Assembly (NCBI GenBank): GCA_018716545.1
Contig: DVJU01000067.1
Coordinates: forward strand, 1-20,696
Origin: Scatomorpha pullicola
GTDB lineage: Bacteria; Bacillota; Clostridia; Oscillospirales; Oscillospiraceae
Direction of reading: 5' to 3'
Length of the DNA: 20,696 nucleotides
Made by a program: the position numbers and the translations under genes. Positions 14,455 to 20,696 of this stretch are shown piece after piece (position 1 is the stretch's first letter; every line of letters begins with the position of its first letter). The notes under the pieces are model-generated. The model ran no database searches, was not told the origin of the DNA, and saw only the letters and a list, made by a program, of their open reading frames with translations.

Positions 14455-15993
14455 TTACGATTCCAGGTATGCGTATATTCTAAATGAGTAGTTGAGCTGG
14501 AAAAGCTCATCCGGATCAAGAAAGTCTATGTTCGTCAGCTGCTGTATTTGTTGCTTGCGGTAAGAAATGGTGTTTCGGTGTGTATGGAGGAGTTCTGCGG
14601 TCTCTTTCTGGTTGCAGTTGGTCTTTACATAGACCCTTGCTGTCTCAAACAGTTCCGTTCCGTTTTCTATGTCGTATTTTTTTAGAGTCTCGAGAGCACT
14701 GTGGCAAAAGTCACGCATATGTGTTCCTTCGGACAAATGGCTCATCAACGAATAGAACGAAACATCGCTATAAAAAGTCAAGACACTGTTGAGCCGAAGC
14801 CGCTCGGACAGCGCTATTGCCTCGCAAGCCTGGCTGTAATACTGCGGCAAATCCTGTAGGGAGTCGAACCGGTTGCTTATCCCGACCTTCAGCCGGTTCC
14901 CCTCAGCCAGTCCTCGAAGAAAGCCCAAAGCCTTTCGAGCCTTTTCCCGTTCATCCGGCAAATCAGGGACAACCATGAGTATGCTGCGCCTGTACTGTAT
15001 GGGAGGAAGGGAGAAGAATACGGCTCCAAGCTGAGCGCCAAGGTTTTTCAGCATCTCGCTTTCGTCGCCGTAATAAAAGGGGTGTACCAGCATAACACGC
15101 ATGTGCTCGGGGATGGTGAACTTACCGGCAGTTATGCGCTCAGCTATCGCGTTGCGCGACTCGCCGCCCAATATGTCGGTTAGCAGCCGCCTGTAAAGCT
15201 GTGCGGAAGAACTCTGTTCAGGCTCGTTGCGCCTGATGAAATCGGCGGCAACACGGCTGATAAGCTGCACGGTCTCGTGAGCTTTTGGACTGTTATTTTC
15301 CTCCCAGGAGAGCATGAATATGTAGCCGTGGGCACAGTTGTTGATTACAATAGGACTGCTCAAATAGTAAATACCGTGATCTTCACACCTGTAGCTGTAC
15401 GCACGGGAGGAGATTTCCGTGCGCTTTAGAAGCATGTCATAGCAGTGCTGCATGAATTCTGCAGGGCAGTAGCCGTCCTTCAAATACATTTTCCACTCCG
15501 GAAGAAGATCCGGAGCCGGGGTGGAATGGGCGAAGATTTTTCCGCTGAAATCTATCGCCACAAGCTGTCCGCGGCATTGCTTTGCGGCCTCGGTAAGTAT
15601 GTAGGACAGGTCTCGACCGTTAAGTATCATGCGAAGAAATACTGCATAATTGTCAGACTCCCTGAGCGAACTGACCAGCAGCATTTGTGCAAAATTCAGA
15701 ACGTTGGTAGACTCTTTCGTAGGCACTAGAATGATATTGCTATTGTCACGCTCAGCGGCATTGAACAGCTCAAATTTCTCAAATTCGCTGTCAAAAGATG
15801 CTATAACATTTTGCGGCAACGTCATACTTTTGTTGAAATTGCTGTATGCAAAGAAATATGACGTATCCGGTTCATTTTGCATACAGTTAATGCCACCAAA
15901 AAGCAGCATATTAACACGTGCGTTACTGTCGCTGATATAGCTCTCAACTGCGAAACGATCTTTGAGCATGTCAGATAATTGTACAAACAGCAT
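14455..15993 (-). CDS. PucR/CdaR-type transcriptional regulator
   Basis: This 512-residue regulator has an N-terminal sensor region (about 1-280), a central CdaR/GGDEF-like region (about 280-420) and a C-terminal PucR-type helix-turn-helix (about 455-512) with YVKTNCNQKETAELLHTHRN followed by TISYRKQQIQ. The spacing of NQKETAELL and HRNTISYR is diagnostic of this HTH. Members are usually activators of adjacent catabolic or transport operons and respond to a pathway metabolite. The gene is divergent from the ene-reductase/SDR/MFS operon, which is the natural target. The ATG is preceded by GAGGTGC. A consensus promoter lies about 100 nt upstream, over the start of the divergent operon. By eye its GC content is well below that of the purine genes, which may indicate acquisition. 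The effector is unknown. Confidence 0.88.
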   Translation of the reverse strand: MLFVQLSDMLKDRFAVESYISDSNARVNMLLFGGINCMQNEPDTSYFFAYSNFNKSMTLPQNVIASFDSEFEKFELFNAAERDNSNIILVPTKESTNVLNFAQMLLVSSLRESDNYAVFLRMILNGRDLSYILTEAAKQCRGQLVAIDFSGKIFAHSTPAPDLLPEWKMYLKDGYCPAEFMQHCYDMLLKRTEISSRAYSYRCEDHGIYYLSSPIVINNCAHGYIFMLSWEENNSPKAHETVQLISRVAADFIRRNEPEQSSSAQLYRRLLTDILGGESRNAIAERITAGKFTIPEHMRVMLVHPFYYGDESEMLKNLGAQLGAVFFSLPPIQYRRSILMVVPDLPDEREKARKALGFLRGLAEGNRLKVGISNRFDSLQDLPQYYSQACEAIALSERLRLNSVLTFYSDVSFYSLMSHLSEGTHMRDFCHSALETLKKYDIENGTELFETARVYVKTNCNQKETAELLHTHRNTISYRKQQIQQLTNIDFLDPDELFQLNYSFRIYAYLES

Positions 15994-16050
15994 AAAAGCA
16001 CCTCGAATTCTTACATGTCAAGTATCATATGTGCTCAGCGAACAATAAAA

Positions 16051-16071
16051 CGCCGAGATTTTATGCGCCGA
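16051..16071. repeat. Short direct repeat in the PucR leader
   Basis: CGCCGA occurs at 16051-16056 and again at 16066-16071, each preceded by an A/T-rich word (ATAAAA and TTTATG). The 15-bp period puts them 1.5 helical turns apart. The position between the two divergent genes makes them possible regulator contact sites, but 6-bp repeats are weak evidence. Confidence 0.25.
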
Positions 16072-16100
16072 AACCATGTTAATTTTTTATCGTTAAATTT

Positions 16101-16129
16101 ATTATAAGGCTATCTAGAGCGGCTGTCAA
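16101..16129 (-). promoter_or_regulatory. Consensus sigma-A promoter of the PucR regulator
   Basis: On the - strand TTGACA (16129-16124) and TATAAT (16106-16101) are exactly 17 nt apart, a perfect consensus. The transcript starts near 16094 and has a leader of about 100 nt. The same bases on the + strand include TATAAG (16103-16108), a likely -10 of the divergent operon with a poor -35 (TTAATT, 16079-16084), so the two promoters overlap. Confidence 0.75.
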
Positions 16130-16160
16130 GATGCCGTTTAAACCAACAGGAAAGGAAAGA

Positions 16161-18104
16161 ATGTCTATGTACGAGAAACTGTTCTCCCGGGGAAAAATTG
16201 GCAACCTGGAGCTGAAAAGCAGGATTGTTATGCCTCCCATGGGTACGAGCATGGCCTGTGCCAACGGTGAAGCCTCGCCCGAGATCATACGGTACTACGA
16301 GGAGCGCGCCAAGGCGGGATGCGCACTTATCTGCACGGAGATAACCTGTGTTGATGAGGAGACTGGGGCCGGTGGATTCTATCAGCTTCACGCCACGAGC
16401 CCCAAGTACGTGCAGAGCCTGAAAAAGCTGGCAGACACCATGCACAGGTATGACACGAAGATATTCCTCCAGCTGCATCACCCCGGACGCGAGATATCCT
16501 CCGCAATGGAGCCGGCCGGAGAAATAGTAGCTCCCAGTGCCATTCCATGCCCCGTAATAGGTGAGGTGCCTCGTGCAATGACCACCGCCGAGGTGGAGGC
16601 AATGGGCAAGAAATTCGTGAAGGCCGCCATGATGGCCAAGATGGCAGGTATGGACGGCGTCGAGCTGCATGCGGCGCACGGCTATCTGCTCAATCAGTTC
16701 ATGAGTCCGCTGACCAACAAGCGTACCGACCGCTACGGCGGCGACTTCGTCAACCGTATGAGGCTCATTGCCGAGATAATAATCGGCATCCGTTATACTT
16801 GCGGACCTGATTTCCCGGTCAGTGTCCGTATAAGCGCAAACGAGTATCTCGAGGGCGGTATCGACCTCAAGGAGGGCGTGCGCATAGCCCGCTATCTGGA
16901 GAGCCTCGGCATAGTTTCCATCAATGTCAGCTGCGGTACATATGCCACCGGCGATACTATAGTTGAGCCTTATTACCGCGACGAGTGCTGGAAGAAGGAT
17001 CTTGCCGCGACCATAAAGGCTGCTGTAAAGATTCCGGTCATAGCCGTCAACACCGTGAAGAATCCTGCCACCGCGGAAAAGCTGCTTGAAGACGGCGTCT
17101 GCGATTATGTGGCCCTGGGTCGCGCGCAGCTTGCCGACGCCGAATGGGCCAAGAAGGCCAGGGAGGGAAAGGAGCACCTCATCCGCAAGTGTATGGGCTG
17201 CATGTTCTGCTTCAAGGCGGCTGCCATGGGTATGCCGACCATATGCAACGCCAACCCCAACCTGGGTCTGGAGACCGTGTATAACGAAGATACCCTGAAG
17301 AAGAACGGTGACGGAAGGCCGGTGGCCATTATAGGCGGAGGCCCCGGCGGAATGCAGGCGGCTCTGGTGCTGGCTCGCCGCGGCTTCAAGCCCGTGATTT
17401 TTGAAAAGTCAGACAGGCTCGGCGGATCTATGAATTATGCCTGCAAGCCGCCTCACAAGGAGCTGGTTGCGGATCTCATCACTACCATGGAGAACGAGCT
17501 TAAAGAGGAGAACGTCGAGGTTCGCCTGAACACCGAGGCCAGCGTTGCGCTCGTGAAGGAGCTCAATCCCTACGGCGTTATCGTAGCCACCGGCGGTGAT
17601 CCGGTTCGCATCCCTGTGCCAGGCGCCGATGGAGACAACGTCTACATCGCTCAAGATGTGGTTTCCGGCAAGCATACCTTCTCCGGAAAGAAGATCGTCG
17701 TCGTCGGAGCGGGAGTTACCGGCCTTGAAACTGCCGAGATGCTGTCCAAGGACAATGATGTCACCGTAATCGAGATGACCAACAACGTCGGCGAGGCTCT
17801 CTACCGCAGCGTCAAGAACTACCTGGTCAGGACGCTCGAGGGCAACGGAGCCAAGATAATGACCCTGCAGGGACTTTGGGAAATCAAGCCGGGCAAAGTT
17901 GTGCTGCGCCACAGCGCCACCGCCTTCAAGAGCGAGCTTGATGCCGACGCCGTCGTATTCGCTACCGGCGTGCGCCCGAACAAGGCTCTCACTGACGAAT
18001 TCTATGCTGCGTTCGACAAGGTCACCACGGTCGGAGACGCCACCAAGCCTGGCCTCATCGGCGACGCTCTGCGCGAGGCCAACAGCAAAGCCTACGTGTT
18101 TTGA
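16161..18104 (+). CDS. Old-Yellow-Enzyme-family NADH:flavin oxidoreductase with 4Fe-4S and FAD domains (ene-reductase)
   Basis: This 647-residue enzyme has the 2,4-dienoyl-CoA reductase / trimethylamine dehydrogenase layout. It has an FMN TIM barrel (about 1-340) with the active-site ELHAAHGYL segment (His170, His173, Tyr175), a 4Fe-4S site Cys344-x2-Cys347-x2-Cys350-x11-Cys362, and a C-terminal FAD/NAD(P)H module with IIGGGPGG (390-397) and VVGAGVTGLETAE (514-526). Relatives with this layout include 2,4-dienoyl-CoA reductase, BaiCD/BaiH (bile acids) and daidzein reductase; all reduce C=C bonds conjugated to a carbonyl. ATG 16161 is preceded by AGGAAAGGAAAG. The frame extends to ATG 16131, but that start would sit against the -35 of the opposing promoter and has no ribosome site. 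It is the first gene of the SDR/MFS operon. Substrate unknown. Confidence 0.92.
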   Translation: MSMYEKLFSRGKIGNLELKSRIVMPPMGTSMACANGEASPEIIRYYEERAKAGCALICTEITCVDEETGAGGFYQLHATSPKYVQSLKKLADTMHRYDTKIFLQLHHPGREISSAMEPAGEIVAPSAIPCPVIGEVPRAMTTAEVEAMGKKFVKAAMMAKMAGMDGVELHAAHGYLLNQFMSPLTNKRTDRYGGDFVNRMRLIAEIIIGIRYTCGPDFPVSVRISANEYLEGGIDLKEGVRIARYLESLGIVSINVSCGTYATGDTIVEPYYRDECWKKDLAATIKAAVKIPVIAVNTVKNPATAEKLLEDGVCDYVALGRAQLADAEWAKKAREGKEHLIRKCMGCMFCFKAAAMGMPTICNANPNLGLETVYNEDTLKKNGDGRPVAIIGGGPGGMQAALVLARRGFKPVIFEKSDRLGGSMNYACKPPHKELVADLITTMENELKEENVEVRLNTEASVALVKELNPYGVIVATGGDPVRIPVPGADGDNVYIAQDVVSGKHTFSGKKIVVVGAGVTGLETAEMLSKDNDVTVIEMTNNVGEALYRSVKNYLVRTLEGNGAKIMTLQGLWEIKPGKVVLRHSATAFKSELDADAVVFATGVRPNKALTDEFYAAFDKVTTVGDATKPGLIGDALREANSKAYVF

Positions 18105-18123
18105 TTGAGGGAGGATTAAAGCA

Positions 18124-18966
18124 ATGAAGGAATTTAAGGATAAAGTGCTTGTAGTTACCGGCGCCGGAAGCGGCATCGGCCGCGCGATAGCACTCGAAGG
18201 CGCGCAGCGCGGCATGAAAGTTGTTGTGAACGACATTGACGCTCCCAGCCTGGAAAAGACAGTGGAGCTTGTCAAGAGCTGCGGCGCGGAGTGCGTATCG
18301 CTTGTGGCGGACGCCACGCTGGCCGAGAGCATCGAAAAGCTGCTGCATACTGCTCTCGACGCATTCGGTAAGGTGAATATCATGGTCAGCAATGCCGGCG
18401 TGACTGCGCCCGGCCCCGTTTGGGAGCTGCCCATACAGGACATAGACTGGATATCGCAGGCCAACTTTGTCAGCCACACTTACGGTATGCACTACTTCAT
18501 CAAACAGATGATAGAGCAGGGCGACGAGTGTGCGTATATGAACGTGGCCTCCGGCGCGGGTCTAATGGTCTCCGGAAGTTCCTGCATGTACCATGCGACA
18601 AAGACCGCAGATGTGGTTCAGACTGAGGCCACGTACCTGGCGCTCAAGAACCGCGGCATAAAGAATATCCAAATGCATGTGCTTTGCCCGGCGTATGTTC
18701 TCACGGAGATCCACGAGAGCGACAAACATCGCCCCGAGCGTTTTGCCATAAATGACGACCCGTATTACAAGAGCGAGGAGTATATTGCCGGCAATATCCG
18801 CGCCGCCCGCGGCGTCGCCACCGGTATCCCCATCGACTCTGTAGGCATGACCGTGTTCACCGCCTTTGAGGATGACAAATTCTATGTCTTTACTCATCCA
18901 GAGGCCATTGAGATGCAGAAGGTGCGTGTACAGGCCATTTATGACGGAACCCACCCCATAGGCTGA
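18124..18966 (+). CDS. Short-chain dehydrogenase/reductase (SDR) 1
   Basis: This 280-residue classical SDR interconverts a hydroxyl and a ketone using NAD(P)H. It has TGAGSGIG (12-19), Asp37 after strand 2 (VVNDID) suggesting NAD(H), SNAG (89-92), and the catalytic set Asn114, Ser143, Tyr156 and Lys160 (YHATK). It is longer than the usual 250 residues because of an insertion near 198-220 that contains HRPERFAINDDPYY, in the region that normally forms the substrate lid. GAGGGAGG lies 9 nt before the ATG and 19 nt separate it from the ene-reductase stop. It is paired with a related SDR downstream. The context suggests it reduces or oxidises the ring carbonyl of the compound handled by the ene-reductase. 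Confidence 0.92.
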   Translation: MKEFKDKVLVVTGAGSGIGRAIALEGAQRGMKVVVNDIDAPSLEKTVELVKSCGAECVSLVADATLAESIEKLLHTALDAFGKVNIMVSNAGVTAPGPVWELPIQDIDWISQANFVSHTYGMHYFIKQMIEQGDECAYMNVASGAGLMVSGSSCMYHATKTADVVQTEATYLALKNRGIKNIQMHVLCPAYVLTEIHESDKHRPERFAINDDPYYKSEEYIAGNIRAARGVATGIPIDSVGMTVFTAFEDDKFYVFTHPEAIEMQKVRVQAIYDGTHPIG

Positions 18967-18981
18967 GAAAGGAGAGCTTCT

Positions 18982-19860
18982 GTGATAAAGGAGTATAAAG
19001 GTCAGAAAGCTGTCGTCACCGGCGCTGCAAATGGCATCGGCCGTGCGCTCGCAATGGGTATGGCAAAGCGCGGAGCCGACGTTCTGGTAGTCGATATACA
19101 CGGAGACGAAGCTGAAAAGGTATGTGAAGAAATAAAGGCTATGGGACGTGAGGCTTATGCCCTCCAGGCCGATGTTTCTCTCAAGACCGAGTGCAAGAAG
19201 ATTTTTGACAAGACTATGGAGGTGTTCGGACGCTGCGACATTCTTGTGAACAATGCCGGCGTCAGCTCTTTGGGCGACATCTGCAATATACCCGAGCAGG
19301 ATATCCACTGGGTATATGAAGTCAATGTATATTCGCATTGGTACATGATGGGCTGCTTCATTCCGCAGATGCTCTCCCAGGGTAGCCATTGCCAGATACT
19401 CAATGTCTGCTCCATAGCCGGACTTATTACGCTTGGCAGTTCGCCGGCGTATTTCAGCAGCAAGCACGCTGCCGTAGGACTTAGTGAGGTTGTCTACAAG
19501 TCTCTCAGGGCGCAGGGCGCAGATATAGATGTCTCCGTGTTCTGCCCCGGATTTGTACAGACCGAGATGTGGAAGACGGATCGTCATCGCCCTGAGCGCT
19601 TCGCCATAAACGATGACCCGTATTACCACAGCGAATTCTACGAGAAAATGGTACAGGTCAATAAGCAGGTTCTGGACAATGGCACTCCGCTGGATGCGAC
19701 CATTGAAAAGGTCTTCGACATGTTGAGCACCGATTGCTTCTATATCCTTACCCACGACAAGTATGATGCGCTTCTGCGTGCCCAGGGCGTGTGGCAGGCT
19801 AACAAGACCAGACCGATCGAGCTGACAGACGTCGAGGTGGAGGGTTCGTACAAGACCTGA
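18982..19860 (+). CDS. Short-chain dehydrogenase/reductase (SDR) 2
   Basis: A 292-residue classical SDR with TGAANGIG (13-20), Asp38 (VVVDIH) favouring NAD(H), NNAG (90-93), and catalytic Asn115, Ser144, Tyr157 and Lys161 (YFSSK). It shares with SDR 1 the exact 14-residue block HRPERFAINDDPYY at the same position (202-215), although the rest is clearly diverged, so the pair probably arose by an old duplication and kept a common substrate-lid element. The start is GTG 18982, with AAAGGAGAG about 7 nt upstream and a 15-nt gap from SDR 1. The two enzymes may act on different positions or with opposite stereochemistry on one substrate. The C-terminal 20 residues are an extension with no known role. 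Confidence 0.92.
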   Translation: MIKEYKGQKAVVTGAANGIGRALAMGMAKRGADVLVVDIHGDEAEKVCEEIKAMGREAYALQADVSLKTECKKIFDKTMEVFGRCDILVNNAGVSSLGDICNIPEQDIHWVYEVNVYSHWYMMGCFIPQMLSQGSHCQILNVCSIAGLITLGSSPAYFSSKHAAVGLSEVVYKSLRAQGADIDVSVFCPGFVQTEMWKTDRHRPERFAINDDPYYHSEFYEKMVQVNKQVLDNGTPLDATIEKVFDMLSTDCFYILTHDKYDALLRAQGVWQANKTRPIELTDVEVEGSYKT

Positions 19861-19873
19861 GCAGTTTCCAAAG

Positions 19874-19902
19874 ACCGCCGCGCTGCATAAAGGCGCGGCG
19901 GT
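19874..19902. promoter_or_regulatory. Intercistronic GC hairpin between SDR 2 and the MFS gene
   Basis: ACCGCCGCGC (19874-19883) and GCGCGGCGGT (19893-19902) form a perfect 10-bp stem with a 9-nt loop. The + strand continues ACTCAAAA with no T run, so it is more likely an mRNA-stability or processing element, or a leaky attenuator, than a full terminator. It would let the enzyme genes be expressed above the transporter. Confidence 0.5.
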
Positions 19903-19922
19903 ACTCAAAAGGGGTGAAATAA

Positions 19923-20696
19923 GTGGAAAAGAAAAAAGGTATATTTTATGGCTGGTGGATAGTCCTAGCCTGCACGCTCATCATGGCTACGTTCTTTACT
20001 CTGCTGCTGAGCTGCCTCGGGCTGTTCACGGCGCCTGTGACCGAGGATCTGGGAATCAGCCGCACGGCGTTCAGTACGTTCAGCACCATCATGTCCATAC
20101 TGGGTATGATACTGTCGCCGGTCGCAGGCAAGGTGTTTGCGAAGAAGGATACGCGCATGATAATGTCCATATCCCTCCTTATAGCCGTAATCGGCTACAC
20201 CTGTCTCTCTTTCGTAAACGATGTCGTGCTGCTCTACATACTGGCGCTTGTCATAGGCACCGGCAGCGCGTTCTGCACAACCGTGCCTATAGCAGTCGTG
20301 CTCACACGATGGTTTGTAAAGGACCGCAGCAAGGCAATGAGCATCACCTTTGCCGGAAGCAGCATCGGAGCTATGATACTCTCGCCCGTTATTACGTCCA
20401 TCATCAACTCCATGGGCTGGCGCATGGCGTTCAGGCTTCTCGGCCTGGGTATGCTGGTGATTCTCGTCCCCATCGTATTCCTGCTCGTCCGTTCAAAGCC
20501 CGAGGACAAGGGGCTGAAAGCACTTGGCGCGGACGAGGCCGTCACCTCCGGAGCCTCTCCCGCTGAGGCCGGTCAGTCGGGCCTGCCGCTGCGCGAGCTG
20601 CGCAAGCACCCGACATTCTGGGTCTTTGTCATAGGCATTTTTGTGATGCTGCTCACCATGGGCGCCATGTATCATATGCCTGCGCATATCACAGGC
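19923..20696 (+). CDS. Major facilitator superfamily transporter, 3' partial
   Basis: The frame is open from GTG 19923 to the window end (258 residues seen, about 60% of a usual MFS protein). GGGGTGA lies 5 nt before the start. The start MFS-like YGWWIVLACTLIMATFF helix, helix 2-3 loop GKVFAKKDTRM, ALVIGTGSAF helix and TRWFVKDRSKAMSI segment are visible. After six helices comes a central loop with RSKPEDKGLKALG, typical of the OFA/monocarboxylate-like branch of 12-helix MFS permeases, then the seventh helix (FWVFVIGIFVMLL). It is the fourth gene of the ene-reductase/SDR operon and probably imports the substrate or exports the product. Specificity cannot be read from the sequence. Confidence 0.88.
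   Translation, partial: MEKKKGIFYGWWIVLACTLIMATFFTLLLSCLGLFTAPVTEDLGISRTAFSTFSTIMSILGMILSPVAGKVFAKKDTRMIMSISLLIAVIGYTCLSFVNDVVLLYILALVIGTGSAFCTTVPIAVVLTRWFVKDRSKAMSITFAGSSIGAMILSPVITSIINSMGWRMAFRLLGLGMLVILVPIVFLLVRSKPEDKGLKALGADEAVTSGASPAEAGQSGLPLRELRKHPTFWVFVIGIFVMLLTMGAMYHMPAHITG

Noticed and set aside
14108..14483. Two overlapping + strand frames in the spacer before the PucR gene
   Set aside because: Both read through terminator-type hairpins, lack ribosome sites and have Arg/Ser/Pro-rich random composition.
1..20696. CRISPR arrays, tRNA/rRNA genes, insertion sequences, integrase or phage genes
   Set aside because: No regular repeats, no cloverleaf-like or rRNA-like sequence, and no transposase or integrase motifs were found on either strand.

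Overview
The window is GC-rich DNA that looks like a chromosome segment of an anaerobic, probably gut-associated, member of the Clostridia (Oscillospiraceae-like). The evidence is: a single-chain clostridial-type PurL carrying its own glutaminase domain; an AICAR transformylase of the stand-alone clostridial type; strong AGGAGG-type ribosome binding sites; a Spo0A DNA-binding domain; PucR/CdaR and FadR-type regulators; and iron-sulfur, flavin and short-chain-dehydrogenase enzymes typical of anaerobic reductive metabolism. The species cannot be named from the sequence alone.

Layout. (1) 1-5932, + strand: the end of a purine biosynthesis operon, AICAR transformylase (cut by the window edge), purD and purL, closed by a strong two-way terminator shared with the convergent operon. 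(2) 5950-11772, - strand: a catabolic operon in the order dctP-dctQ-dctM (TRAP transporter), transketolase N-subunit, transketolase C-subunit and a Gfo/Idh/MocA dehydrogenase. It has a sigma-A-like promoter whose start region overlaps a TTGTC-A-GACAA palindrome. Its likely regulator, a FadR-subfamily GntR protein (TTG start, own promoter and terminator), lies just upstream. The operon contains no sugar kinase. (3) 12758-14454: a stand-alone Spo0A C-terminal DNA-binding protein with a perfect 0A box upstream, a divergent TudS/DUF523-like putative desulfidase, and a spacer with two hairpins and a possible small or broken ORF. (4) 14455-20696: a PucR-type regulator facing away from a + strand operon that encodes a 4Fe-4S Old-Yellow-Enzyme-type ene-reductase, two related short-chain dehydrogenases and an MFS transporter (cut by the window edge).

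How they work together. Region 2 looks like uptake of an organic acid, acidic sugar or sulfonate, oxidation by the Gfo/Idh enzyme, and C2-unit transfer by the split transketolase. Region 4 has the enzyme classes used by gut anaerobes to reduce cyclic enones such as bile acids, steroids and isoflavones: OYE/4Fe-4S flavoenzyme plus SDRs plus a permease. It is the best candidate for an undescribed system, with a divergent PucR activator as the probable sensor. Substrates for both systems are inference. By eye the PucR gene and its surroundings are clearly less GC-rich than the purine region.
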